This document shows positions 28,741-37,186 of a stretch of DNA of 64,000 bases, piece by piece. The DNA is from Photobacterium leiognathi. GTDB taxonomy: Bacteria; Pseudomonadota; Gammaproteobacteria; Enterobacterales; Vibrionaceae. Numbering within the stretch: position 1 is the first letter of the stretch; every line of letters starts with the position of its first letter. The position numbers and the translations under genes were made by a program. The DNA is taken from contig NZ_CP131599.1 of the NCBI RefSeq assembly GCF_030685535.1, forward strand, positions 1,116,001 to 1,180,000. The letters are read 5' to 3'. The notes beneath the pieces are model-generated. The model searched no databases. It saw only the letters and a list, made by a program, of their open reading frames with translations, and had not been told where the DNA came from.

Positions 28741-28774
28741 AGCGGCTACCAAGTTAATTACTTGATAACCGCTT
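28741..28774 (-). terminator. Terminator of the vemP-secD-secF operon
   Basis: AGCGG and CCGCT, plus inner CAAG/CTTG pairs, form a hairpin just after the secF stop. On the minus strand it is followed by TTTTTTT. Confidence 0.8.
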
Positions 28775-28795
28775 CAATAACATTAGTTATGACGA

Positions 28796-29698
28796 TTAAG
28801 GCTCATCAACAACTGGTTTTGGTTGGTAATGCTCAGGCTTAAGACCTAAGAATTCTGGAAGTAGTGTGCCTACAGAAATCGAAGACCATGTACCCGTTAA
28901 GATACCAATGAACATTGCAATCGAGAAACCTTGTAGCGAGGCACCACCTAATAACCATAGTGAGCCTACAGTCATCAGTGTTGTACCCGAAGTCACCATT
29001 GTACGTGAGAATGTCGCAATAATAGCTTCGTTGTTTGTCGCTTCAATATCTTGGTTTGGTTTCGCAATCAATAGTTCACGAATACGGTCTGCAATAACGA
29101 TGGAGTCATTCAATGAGTAACCTAGAATTGCCAAGATTGCAGCAAGTACTGTTAGGTTGAACTCCATTTGTGTCATCGCAAAGAAACCAACCGCTAAGAT
29201 AACATCGTGTAGTAGTGCAAGTAATGAACCAGCAGCTAGACGCCATTCAAAACGGTAGCTCAAGTAACCTAGGATACATAGCATAGTAACCAGTAATGCT
29301 AGGCCACCTTGCTCAGCAAGCTCTGCACCAACTTGAGGACCAACGATACTTGTATTTAGCACTTGTACATTTGCATGTAGTGGCTCAAGTACTTTAGTGA
29401 TCTCAGGGTACTGAACGCCCTTCGCCGGTGCGGCATAACGTAATACCCAACGACCAGGCTCATCAGCGGCAATAACAACTACTTCTTGATTAAAGCCTGC
29501 ATCCATCAGTGGAGTAATTTCACTGCTAGTGATCTGGCTGTTCATTTGTACTTCACTAACGACACCGCCAGTGAAATCTAAACCCCAGTTAAGACCACGA
29601 ACACAGATAAACGTGATAGAAATAACCATTAATGCGATCGAGACAATACCCGTCATGTAACGCAATTTGGTTAAGTTTTTAATAATCCAATTTTTCAT
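28796..29698 (-). CDS. secF: Protein translocase subunit SecF (second-set type)
   Basis: With SecD, pulls exported proteins out of the Sec channel using the ion gradient. Six membrane helices are evident, the first after KLRYMTGIVSIALMVISI. The periplasmic P4 region lies at about residues 35-125, and the RND signatures are GLDFTGGVVSEVQ and ILGYSLNDSIVIADRIRE. The length of 300 residues is a little shorter than E. coli SecF. secF begins four bases after secD. The pair is not beside yajC, tgt or queA, and a vemP-like gene precedes it, so this looks like the SecDF2 set of vibrios; that reading is inferred. Confidence 0.9.
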   Translation of the reverse strand: MKNWIIKNLTKLRYMTGIVSIALMVISITFICVRGLNWGLDFTGGVVSEVQMNSQITSSEITPLMDAGFNQEVVVIAADEPGRWVLRYAAPAKGVQYPEITKVLEPLHANVQVLNTSIVGPQVGAELAEQGGLALLVTMLCILGYLSYRFEWRLAAGSLLALLHDVILAVGFFAMTQMEFNLTVLAAILAILGYSLNDSIVIADRIRELLIAKPNQDIEATNNEAIIATFSRTMVTSGTTLMTVGSLWLLGGASLQGFSIAMFIGILTGTWSSISVGTLLPEFLGLKPEHYQPKPVVDEP

Positions 29699-29702
29699 TG
29701 CG

Positions 29703-31517
29703 TTAAACCCTTACATCTCGACGCGAATCACGACCCCAAACCAAGTTAATAATGGCTCGAGAAGCGAAAATACCAGTAAACATACTTGTTAGTAGACCTA
29801 GACCTAGCGTTAATGCGAAGCCTTGGATTGGACCGTTACCGATAGAGTAAAGAACAACTGCAGTGATCATGGTTGTGAAGTTAGCATCGAAAATAGTACC
29901 AAATGCACTACTGAAGCCACGGTCAATTGCTTGGGCAAAGCTACGACCTTCACGGATCATATCGCGGATACGTTCAAAGATAAGTACGTTGGTATCAACC
30001 GCCATACCGACCGTTAATACCAGACCAGCGATACCTGGAAGCGTAAGAACTGCACCTGGAATAAGCGCTAACAGACCAAATAGCATGATCATGTTACAGA
30101 TAAGTGCAACGTTTGCTACCCAACCTAGACGACGGTACCACACAGCCATAAATAGCAGTGTTACACCCATACCTAGAGCAAGTGCAGCGAAACCATTTTT
30201 GATGTTTTCAGCACCCAGTGTTGGACCAATAGTACGTTCTTCAACGATAGTAACAGGCGCTGTTAATGAACCTGCACGTAGAAGAAGGGCTAATTGTTGT
30301 GCATCTTCCAAAGAACCAGCGCCAGTAATACGGAAACGACTACCTAGCTGAGTTTGAATCGTTGCAACACTGATGATCTTGTTAGTTTGTACTGTTTCGC
30401 CTTTCGCATTACGGCTGTACTCACTGTAAGAGGTTGCCATTGGCTTGCCCACGTTCATACGTGAGAAGTCAGACATCATCTTACCGCCTGCACTATCAAG
30501 CGTAATGTTTACTTCAGGCGTACCATTTTCACCAAAGCTTGCACGTGCATCAACAATGTGATCACCACCAAGAACAGGCTTACGGCTAACACGTACTGGG
30601 TTACCGTTTTTGTCAGGTAGGATCATTGTGCTACCTGTACCTTCTTCTTTCACCGCGTAGAAAGCAAGGCTTGCCGTTGCACCGATAACGTTCTTCGCAG
30701 CAGCAGGATCTTGAACACCTGGTAGCTCGATACGGATACGGTTTTCACCTTGACGCTGAACTGATGCTTCAGTAATACCTAGCTCTTCAATACGGCTACG
30801 CATTGTTTGTAGGTTTTGCTGAACAGTTAGGTTGCGAAGATCTGTTTTTTCTTTTTCACGAAGAGCAAGAACTAGGTTATCACCTGAACCATTTGTTGCT
30901 TGCCATTGTGGATATTGTTCACGAATGAACTGACGGATCTTGCTGTTCGCTTCTTCGCTAGGTAGACGAACAATGACTTCATCGTTGCCTTTAAGCTCTG
31001 CACGACCACCACGGATCTCTTGCTTACGGAAATCAACACGTAAGTCATCAGATAGTTGCTGCGCATGGTTTTTGTAAACTTGTTTTACATCAACATCTAA
31101 TAGGAATTGAACACCACCACGAAGGTCAAGACCAAGTTTGATTGGCTCAAAGCCCATGTCTTGAAGCCACATTGGCGCTGCTGGCTCTAATGCAAGCGTT
31201 AGACGCTCTTCATTTTTCACCAATGTGTTTAACGCAGCTTTTGTGTCTGTTTGTTGCTTAGTGCTGTCTAATACAACAATCGTACGATCTGGTTTTTGCT
31301 CAATTTTAAGCGGATCGATATCGTGCTCTTTTAACACCTTTTGAATTTCAAAAGGTGTTGGCATTGCACCGCCCTTCTTACTGATTTGAACTGCTGCATT
31401 TTCGCCAAACCACGTAGGAATAGCACTTAATAGCATTATCGAAACCGTCACAATTAGCACAACATATTTCCATGCTGAGTAATGATTCAGAATCTGTTTC
31501 GTATTCTTTTTTCTCAT
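29703..31517 (-). CDS. secD: Protein translocase subunit SecD (second-set type)
   Basis: Partner of SecF in the Sec translocon. It has a first membrane helix near residues 14-34, then a large periplasmic region with P1 head and base motifs (KLGLDLRGGVQFLLDVDV, RSRIEELGITEASVQRQG, RIELPGVQDP). Five more helices follow, with GMAVDTNVLIFERIRDMIREG holding the ion-path Asp. I start at the ATG of MRKKNTKQ (31517). A TTG eight codons earlier is in frame but lies within a hairpin. No good ribosome site stands before 31517, which fits translation that depends on upstream events. The length from here is 604 residues. V. alginolyticus SecDF2 is proton-driven, whereas SecDF1 uses sodium. Confidence 0.9.
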   Translation of the reverse strand: MRKKNTKQILNHYSAWKYVVLIVTVSIMLLSAIPTWFGENAAVQISKKGGAMPTPFEIQKVLKEHDIDPLKIEQKPDRTIVVLDSTKQQTDTKAALNTLVKNEERLTLALEPAAPMWLQDMGFEPIKLGLDLRGGVQFLLDVDVKQVYKNHAQQLSDDLRVDFRKQEIRGGRAELKGNDEVIVRLPSEEANSKIRQFIREQYPQWQATNGSGDNLVLALREKEKTDLRNLTVQQNLQTMRSRIEELGITEASVQRQGENRIRIELPGVQDPAAAKNVIGATASLAFYAVKEEGTGSTMILPDKNGNPVRVSRKPVLGGDHIVDARASFGENGTPEVNITLDSAGGKMMSDFSRMNVGKPMATSYSEYSRNAKGETVQTNKIISVATIQTQLGSRFRITGAGSLEDAQQLALLLRAGSLTAPVTIVEERTIGPTLGAENIKNGFAALALGMGVTLLFMAVWYRRLGWVANVALICNMIMLFGLLALIPGAVLTLPGIAGLVLTVGMAVDTNVLIFERIRDMIREGRSFAQAIDRGFSSAFGTIFDANFTTMITAVVLYSIGNGPIQGFALTLGLGLLTSMFTGIFASRAIINLVWGRDSRRDVRV

Positions 31518-31536
31518 TATTTTTAGCCATGTATCT

Positions 31537-31557
31537 TGCAACAGATAGCCTGTTGCA
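31537..31557 (-). promoter_or_regulatory. Hairpin in the secD leader
   Basis: TGCAACAG and CTGTTGCA form an 8 bp stem with a five-base loop, 20 bases before the secD ATG. In vibrios a stalled VemP opens a leader structure so that secD2 can be translated; this stem is a candidate part of that switch. Confidence 0.5.
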
Positions 31558-31758
31558 GTCGATAGAACACCTATAATTATACCTTTATAGCATGAAAATG
31601 TTGCGAGTACTCTTTAATGCATTCGACATAAAAGGAGCAGTACAACTATAGGTACGATAACAAATCTTAATAACGCGATGATTATTAATAATTTTATTAA
31701 TTTATTGAGAGATTATTACTGTTAGAAGAAAACTATCGTTATCTAATCAATAATAACG

Positions 31759-32388
31759 TTAGGCAACTTGACGAAGTTGACCGTATTGGGAGTAAATCAA
31801 ATTGGAGTCTTTCCAACCTGAAATACGGGATGAGGAGGATTTAACCTTCAATGCCCACTCTACTGTTGGCGATAAAGGTTCAGCATATCCCACCGTGAGT
31901 GGAATCGCCGTTAAAATAGGAAATTCAAACGCCAGTCGATAGTCAGGAGAGACCTCTTCCGGACTTAAATGAATAGCATTGATCAAGCGGTTCGACGTAC
32001 CCAGTGCAATATTATAATTGCTAAACTCGATACGATGATGTTTACCGTGTTCTGAAACACGATTTGTGCTTGAAAGCGGGAAATTCCATACCAATTTAGA
32101 ACCATTCACTGATACTGGTAAACCTTGATTCGTTTTACCTTGCGTTAATGGATGATGCTTACCAGATGATTGACCAAGATGATGCTCCGAATTCGAAGAT
32201 GATGACACTGGTGCAATATGGGTATGAGAAACATAATCTGAGAAATCATCAGCCGAATGGCTAATAGTCTGCATTGTTGGTGTTGAATTAATTAACCCTA
32301 ACGTTTCTACATGTGTAGATGCCGAAGCTAATGAGGTAGCCCCTAAACAAATACTCAAAATTAGAAAACGCAAGAAGGTTAAAAACAT
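31759..32388 (-). CDS. vemP: VemP-like export-monitoring arrest peptide
   Basis: Probable secretion monitor. In V. alginolyticus VemP stalls its own ribosome unless its nascent chain is pulled out by an active Sec machine; stalling raises secD2F2 expression. The protein begins with a signal peptide, MFLTFLRFLILSICLGATSL, cleaved near ASA. The body is polar and rich in Ser and His. The last residues contain SRISGWKDSNLIY and then QLRQVA before the stop. RISGWK and a Gln very near the end match the arrest segment as I remember it. The length is 209 residues against about 159 in V. alginolyticus. I chose the ATG at 32388, with TAGGTA just before it. It lies directly upstream of secD on the same strand with a 241 bp gap. 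The assignment rests on that motif and the context. Confidence 0.8.
   Translation of the reverse strand: MFLTFLRFLILSICLGATSLASASTHVETLGLINSTPTMQTISHSADDFSDYVSHTHIAPVSSSSNSEHHLGQSSGKHHPLTQGKTNQGLPVSVNGSKLVWNFPLSSTNRVSEHGKHHRIEFSNYNIALGTSNRLINAIHLSPEEVSPDYRLAFEFPILTAIPLTVGYAEPLSPTVEWALKVKSSSSRISGWKDSNLIYSQYGQLRQVA
31764..31779 (-). promoter_or_regulatory. Hairpin formed by the last vemP codons
   Basis: CAACTT and AAGTTG pair around CGTC inside the codons for Gln-Leu-Arg-Gln-Val. A ribosome halted at the terminal Gln would hold this stem open, so it could couple arrest to downstream folding. The GTTGC of its right arm also matches GCAAC in the secD leader stem. Confidence 0.4.
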
Positions 32389-32590
32389 AATACCTAAAAA
32401 CAATGTACAAAAAAGATTATCTCCGCAATGATAAGGGGCGATAGTCAGTGACACAAGGAAATTATTAACAAAATAGTGTTATATTTTAATTTTATCGGTA
32501 TTTATCAAATAATTTCCTATCGCAACAAGCCTTTATAATCCATGAAGATAGTTAAACCATCAGGTTTAAGACAAATTTAAGATATAAAAA

Positions 32591-32614
32591 AGCCGCAGAG
32601 CGAACCCCACGGCT
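32591..32614 (-). terminator. Terminator after nupC
   Basis: AGCCG and CGGCT form a short stem across a 14-base loop. On the minus strand it ends in TTTTTTA. Confidence 0.6.
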
Positions 32615-32641
32615 ATCAATTCTTACGCTGTTATCTCACAC

Positions 32642-33907
32642 TTACAGTGATACAAAGATACCTGCAAGTGCTGCACTCATTAAGTTAGCCAGTGTCGCAG
32701 CTAAAACCGCTTTCACACCAAGCTTAGCCACATCACCACGACGCTCTGGTGCCATTACACCAATCGAACCAATTTGAATTGCAATCGAACCAATGTTTGC
32801 AAAACCACATAGCGCGAAAGTAACAATTACTTGTGTGTGCTCAGAAAGTGCTTGTTTTACAGATGCGAAATCCATGAAAGCAACGAATTCATTTAGGATC
32901 AGTTTTTCACCAATGAAGGTACCTGCTTTCATCATCTCGTGTGCAAGCACACCCACAGCAAAAGCTAATGGTGAGAAAATGTAACCTAGGATTGCTTGCA
33001 TTGTTAACGGTGTTGTTGCAAACCAATGTGATACCGTATCAAGACCAATTGCACCTGTAATTGTTGCTAGCCAGTGACCTACACCTTCAAGACCTGCGTT
33101 TGCCATTGCAATCACACTAACGAATGCAATTAGCATAGTACCGATAGCAACCGATACTTTCATACCGTTCATCGCACCCGCAGCTAATGCATCAATCGCA
33201 TTACTGTGTTCACTTTTCGCCATTTCAATTTCAGTCTGCTCTTGTGGCGTTTCTTGCTCTGGTACAAGAATTTTCGCCATTAGTAGACCACCCGGTGCAG
33301 CCATAAAGCTTGCCGCGATAAGGTATTTAAGATCAACGCCTAAACCTGCGTAACCGCCTAGTACAGAACCTGCTACAGATGCCATACCACAGGTCATAAC
33401 AACAAATAGCTCAGAGCGAGTCATGCTTGCAAGAAATGGACGAATAAGAAGAGGAGACTCACCTTGAGAAAGGAAGATGTTACCAGTAGCTACTAATGAT
33501 TCTGCGCGGCTAGTGCCAAGAACTTTTTGAATACCACCACCAAGGACTTTAATGATCCACTGCATGATACCAAAGTAATAAAGAAGAGAGATTAAAGCAC
33601 TAATGAAGATAACAAGAGGGAGAACACGAATGGCAAAAACGAAACCGCTTTTTTCAATATTAGATAAATCACCAAAAACAAAGTTAATACCAACATCAGC
33701 AAAACTAAGAAGACAAGCAACACCATCGCTCATTGCGCCTAACATCTTCTGACCGATCGGGATATATAATACAAGAGCTGCAAAGCTTGCTTGTAAAAAT
33801 AAAGCACCACCAACGGTTCTCCAATTGATCGCTTTTCTATTATCAGAAAGCGCCACTGCGCATAGAACCAGTACTACGATACCAGCCAATGTAATTAACA
33901 ACTGCAT
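32642..33907 (-). CDS. nupC: Concentrative nucleoside transporter NupC
   Basis: Inner-membrane nucleoside importer driven by protons or sodium. About ten membrane segments are present. CNT family signatures are seen as GTSRAESLVATGNIFLSQGESPLLIRPF in the middle (read in parts: GTSRAESL, GQ-type FLSQGESPLL) and FALCGFANIGSIAIQIG near the C terminus. I take the ATG at 33907, which follows AGGACG. An earlier in-frame start would add 21 polar residues before the first helix. The length is 421 residues. A long leader with an unidentified structured segment precedes it. Control by CRP and CytR is known in E. coli, and a half CRP-like site stands near 34197. Confidence 0.9.
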   Translation of the reverse strand: MQLLITLAGIVVLVLCAVALSDNRKAINWRTVGGALFLQASFAALVLYIPIGQKMLGAMSDGVACLLSFADVGINFVFGDLSNIEKSGFVFAIRVLPLVIFISALISLLYYFGIMQWIIKVLGGGIQKVLGTSRAESLVATGNIFLSQGESPLLIRPFLASMTRSELFVVMTCGMASVAGSVLGGYAGLGVDLKYLIAASFMAAPGGLLMAKILVPEQETPQEQTEIEMAKSEHSNAIDALAAGAMNGMKVSVAIGTMLIAFVSVIAMANAGLEGVGHWLATITGAIGLDTVSHWFATTPLTMQAILGYIFSPLAFAVGVLAHEMMKAGTFIGEKLILNEFVAFMDFASVKQALSEHTQVIVTFALCGFANIGSIAIQIGSIGVMAPERRGDVAKLGVKAVLAATLANLMSAALAGIFVSL

Positions 33908-34334
33908 TATTTCGTCCTGCTGTTTTTTAAATGGGTGTCGAATAATGAAGGTATTGCTGTTTGTTGCCATTGAGGAACGATTGCTTTTGGGGAAAAAGCA
34001 AAAAAGGTAGGGATGACGTTAAAACACGTCAACTGTAAAAATGTGTTCGCCCAAGTGTACAACATACGAGTCACCTAAATTAACAAGCTACAAATAACGC
34101 AGGTCCAACTCCGTGGGTCGTTCACTTATCCCTGGTGACAGCTTGTAAAATAAGGTGGCTGAACATAAGTGTTCTGACCGAGGCGAGAGTATATAGAGAT
34201 CTTGCTCACATTAACAATATCATTTTTCAAAAATTGCATATTGAGCAGTTAAATGAATACAATCTGAACAAATGAGAGAAAACGTATTATCTTAAAAAGC
34301 ATATTCATTACGTTCTGATTTATTAATAACAAAA
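33908..34334 (-). promoter_or_regulatory. Long nupC leader with a structured, unidentified segment
   Basis: On the minus strand, ACAAGCT (34141-34147) pairs with AGCTTGT (34083-34089), and GTCACC just inside the first arm can also pair with GGTGAC (about 34070-34075) beyond the second arm. The order gives a possible pseudoknot about 70 nt long with GC-rich content unlike its surroundings. Further along are small stems GACGT/ACGTC and TTGCTTTT/AAAAGCAA. It does not match purine, TPP, c-di-GMP or preQ1 riboswitch consensus as I know them. An ATG-rich open frame covers only the last 60 bases. Confidence 0.5.
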
Positions 34335-34357
34335 AGCCAAGCATATTTAGCTCGGCT
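34335..34357 (-). terminator. Terminator after trxC
   Basis: AGCCGAGC pairs with GCTTGGCT on the minus strand (one G-T pair) and is followed by TTTTTG. Confidence 0.7.
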
Positions 34358-34381
34358 TCGTCTACTATAGAATCACAAACA

Positions 34382-34816
34382 TTATTTGGTTAATGCTTCA
34401 TTTAGCCATTGGTCAAAGTGCGATTTAGGTAATGCACCGTTTAGCATGTCAACCATCTTGCCACCTTTAAATACCATAATCGTTGGGATACTACGGATAC
34501 GGTATTGCGCAGCTAACGCTTGTTGATCTTCAGTATCAATTTTAACGAAACGCGCTTCGCCATCACGCTCTTTCGATACATCAGAGAAAATAGGAGCAAA
34601 ACCAACACATGGGTTACACCACGGTGCCCAGAAATCAACAACGACAGGCTTATCACTTTCTAATAGTGTAGAGAAGTTATCGCTAGTACCTTCAATTGGC
34701 ATACCGTCGAATAATTTTTCCTTACATGAGCCGCAGCTTGCTTCGTCATTTATGCGCTCAGAAGGTAAACGGTTCAGTGCTTTACAGTGTGGACAGCGTG
34801 TTGTGATTGTAGTCAT
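34382..34816 (-). CDS. trxC: Thioredoxin 2 with WCNPC active site
   Basis: Cytoplasmic thioredoxin of the TrxC type, with an N-terminal zinc-binding segment formed by CPHC and CGSC at about residues 8-33 and a thioredoxin fold after it. The active site reads FWAPWCNPCVGFAP: Asn replaces the Gly of the usual WCGPC, which would be expected to change redox potential or partner choice. The DNA there (TGG TGT AAC CCA TGT) is unambiguous. The cis-Pro loop IRSIPTIMVFKGG is normal. The length is 144 residues. An ATG at 34816 with GGATG before it is chosen; another lies three codons upstream. It is a lone gene with a terminator. Confidence 0.9.
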   Translation of the reverse strand: MTTITTRCPHCKALNRLPSERINDEASCGSCKEKLFDGMPIEGTSDNFSTLLESDKPVVVDFWAPWCNPCVGFAPIFSDVSKERDGEARFVKIDTEDQQALAAQYRIRSIPTIMVFKGGKMVDMLNGALPKSHFDQWLNEALTK

Positions 34817-34991
34817 TGTTATCATCCATCTTTAAACTTTATCTGTGTTTACTGTAACGCTTACAGATAAAAAAACAATATGATTCAACTTATTAGAGCA
34901 ATAGTTTAAAGCTATCAATCACATAAACGCATAGCTGAAATCAAAACACTGTGTAGAAAAGCAACCGAGATTGTTTTTTAAAACAAAAGAA

Positions 34992-35016
34992 AATGGGATG
35001 CTAATAGCACCCCATT
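34992..35016 (-). terminator. Terminator-like hairpin on the minus strand
   Basis: AATGGGGTGCT and AGCATCCCATT (minus strand) pair with one mismatch and are followed by TTTCTTTTGTTTT. Confidence 0.6.
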
Positions 35017-35098
35017 CTGTATTCTTATTTATGAAGCAATCATTTTTGCTGATTACTGACTTTATGACCCTCTAAATTTACGCATGCCCTCTTCTATT

Positions 35099-35116
35099 TA
35101 TTGATAGCTATCAATA
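35099..35116. promoter_or_regulatory. 18 bp perfect palindrome, possible operator
   Basis: TATTGATAGCTATCAATA reads identically on both strands. Its form suits a dimeric repressor of the MarR type, but no regulator gene is nearby and the target is unclear. Confidence 0.4.
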
Positions 35117-35234
35117 TGTGACACGGTAACAAGAAATCTATTATTCTATTAGTTAGGTGTTGATTCCCTTTCTCTACACTACGCATACAATAGTTATGTA
35201 TCGAGTTAAATGACGTTTATTTCCTTATTACGTT

Positions 35235-35432
35235 TTAGTGTAACAGCCCAAGTTCACGTGCTTCTTCAATGGTTAAGCCACTGGCTTGAATATCACGGAA
35301 GAGTTCAATACGTCGTCTTGCTGCTGCTTGTTGTTTTTTACTCTCAGCAATATTAGAAGCGGATTCATCTTTGTGTTCCCACTTAGATGAGACGGATGAG
35401 ATTTCTGAATAATCGATAGAGTTAATAGACAC
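35235..35432 (-). CDS. Small basic hypothetical protein (65 aa)
   Basis: Unrecognised small protein starting at GTG (35432) with an excellent AGGAGG five bases upstream, which decides the start. The N-terminal half is Ser-rich and polar. The second half holds KKQQAAARRRIELFRDIQAS, an amphipathic, Arg-rich helix, then GLTIEEARELGLLH. The ARRRIE core recalls the small PA3496-type proteins of gammaproteobacteria, but the similarity is slight. It has no signal or membrane helix. No operon partner is adjacent. Function unknown. Confidence 0.6.
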   Translation of the reverse strand: MSINSIDYSEISSVSSKWEHKDESASNIAESKKQQAAARRRIELFRDIQASGLTIEEARELGLLH

Positions 35433-36012
35433 AACAACCTCCTAAAGCAACCTGTGTCGTCATGAGTTACTTAGTATCAAAGGAAATTAACCGAGTTAAG
35501 CCGATAAATTTCAGTTTGTGATCAATTCGAGGTTCACGAAATAAAGTCATCAAATCAGAATGAAATGACTAGTCAGTAGTTAATAACAAGCGTATTAATA
35601 GAAGTTCTGGACAATTAAATAATGGTGAATATTTAGACATATTTGACCCAACGTCCTTATATATAAGAAATCGTTCTCTCCTCTCGATACAAAATAAAAA
35701 TCAGACTTGGCTCAAATATTTTCTTATTTATTTCTTCGGTTATTTTATTTGTGATATTGGTGTGTTTTTATTTGATATTAATTGATATCAGAAGGTAAAT
35801 TGATTAATAACAACTGCCCCTCTCTATTCTTTGTTCTCAGCCAGTCTGCTTTATGTTGAAGCAAGGAGATGAATTTAAAATAATCTATTAATGTCAAATG
35901 GTTACTTATAATTTTAAGTTTTGTTTTTGGCAACTTAACATTACATTTTTTATACTACAGTTAGAAAAATAAAAGGCGTAATGTAAGTAAAAAAATACTT
36001 AAGGTTTCTATT
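35433..36012. other. Long AT-rich divergent intergenic region
   Basis: This 580 bp region lies between the 65-residue protein gene and the peroxidase gene. I find no ORF with a ribosome site, no terminator-like hairpin and no clear operator. TGATATTAATTGATATCA near 35774 is an imperfect inverted repeat. It probably contains long leaders or upstream control sites. Confidence 0.4.
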
Positions 36013-36951
36013 ATGACTAGTCAATTAGCTGAACGCGCTCAACCAGGTGCTATTTCAAATCCAAACACTTTTGCTGAATATCTCACTTTTGTGTTTAAGG
36101 AAAATAGTAATAATGATGACGTAAAAGAGATCTTCGCTAAAATACAAGTGATTGAAAAATCAATTGCTCAAAAAGATTTAACCGCACAACTTTCTTTAAC
36201 CATTGGTATATCAAATCATGGTTGGTCAAAGGTATTCCCTGACATTCAGGCACCTGCGTTATTGCATGATTTTATTGAAATGAAAGACGGTGAACGTCAC
36301 TTCCCAAGTACACCGGGTGATGTCTTCATTATGATTAAATCTGAGCGTATGGATTTGAATTTCCAAGCCGCCAAATACATTGCAGCAACTCTACAACCTG
36401 TGGCAACGCTAATTGAAGATATTCAAGGATTTAAATACTTAGATAACCGCGATATGATCGACTTTGTTGACGGGACCGAAAACCCAAAAGACGAAGCACG
36501 ATACAACGCAGTATTAGTCGCAGATGACAGTGACATTCACCAAGGTGGTAGCTACCTAACTGTGCAACGTTATGTAGATCGCCAAGGTTTATGGGATAAA
36601 CAAGCCACAGAATATCAAGAGCAAGTGATTGGTCGTACTAAGCTTGATGACATTGAACTTGATGATGATGTGAAGCCAGCTTGGGCACATAACAATAAGA
36701 GTAAAGTGATCATTGATGATCAAGAGATCAAAATGCTACGTCAGAACCGTCCATTTGGTAATGCGATGGAACACGGTACGATGTTTGTAGGCTTTGCAGC
36801 ATCGCCTGAAATTTTAGATATTTCGCTAAAACAAATGATTTATGCCGACGACAACGGCGATTACGACCGTTTACTTGATTTCGTTGATGCAAAAACAGGC
36901 ACACATTACTTTATTCCTTCGCAAACATTAATGAATACTTTTGCAGATTAA
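36013..36951 (+). CDS. DyP-type heme peroxidase
   Basis: Dye-decolorising peroxidase, a heme protein that uses peroxide to oxidise varied substrates; YfeX-like members act on porphyrinogens or serve in oxidative defence. The key motif GXXDG appears as FVDGTEN near residues 151-157, with the catalytic Asp. The proximal heme His is in NAMEHGTMFVGFA near 252, and an Arg lies in the preceding QNRPFGN. There is no Tat or Sec signal, so it is cytoplasmic (class B/YfeX-like). The 312-residue length fits. It is a lone gene. The AAGG before the ATG is a modest ribosome site. Confidence 0.88.
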   Translation: MTSQLAERAQPGAISNPNTFAEYLTFVFKENSNNDDVKEIFAKIQVIEKSIAQKDLTAQLSLTIGISNHGWSKVFPDIQAPALLHDFIEMKDGERHFPSTPGDVFIMIKSERMDLNFQAAKYIAATLQPVATLIEDIQGFKYLDNRDMIDFVDGTENPKDEARYNAVLVADDSDIHQGGSYLTVQRYVDRQGLWDKQATEYQEQVIGRTKLDDIELDDDVKPAWAHNNKSKVIIDDQEIKMLRQNRPFGNAMEHGTMFVGFAASPEILDISLKQMIYADDNGDYDRLLDFVDAKTGTHYFIPSQTLMNTFAD

Positions 36952-36970
36952 TCTCTTTAGTCTCTTCCCC

Positions 36971-37001
36971 TGCCCGCCGATGAAAATTGACGGGCATTTT
37001 T
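36971..37001 (+). terminator. Terminator after the DyP peroxidase gene
   Basis: TGCCCG and CGGGCA pair across a 14-base loop, followed by TTTTTCTTTT. Confidence 0.75.
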
Positions 37002-37186
37002 CTTTTAAAATCATAAACTAATAAAACTATAAATAATTAAAATTATAACTTATTGAAAAATAACAGATACATTATATTTTACAGAATAATTTCTTGATTC
37101 CTCGCACGTTCTGTTGTCCCCTATACACTTAATAATTAACCCAATCTATTTATTAGCACTAACGAAGACAATTTCTGGGGGCAAGA

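Larger units (their letters stand above)
34826..35234. other. Gap between trxC and a small gene, with hairpin and palindrome
   Basis: Besides the trxC promoter, it holds a terminator-like hairpin at 34992-35016 and an 18 bp perfect palindrome at 35099-35116. The hairpin stands about 220 bp after the leftward 65-residue gene, so that transcript would have a long 3' UTR, or a small RNA lies between. I see no ORF. Confidence 0.45.
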
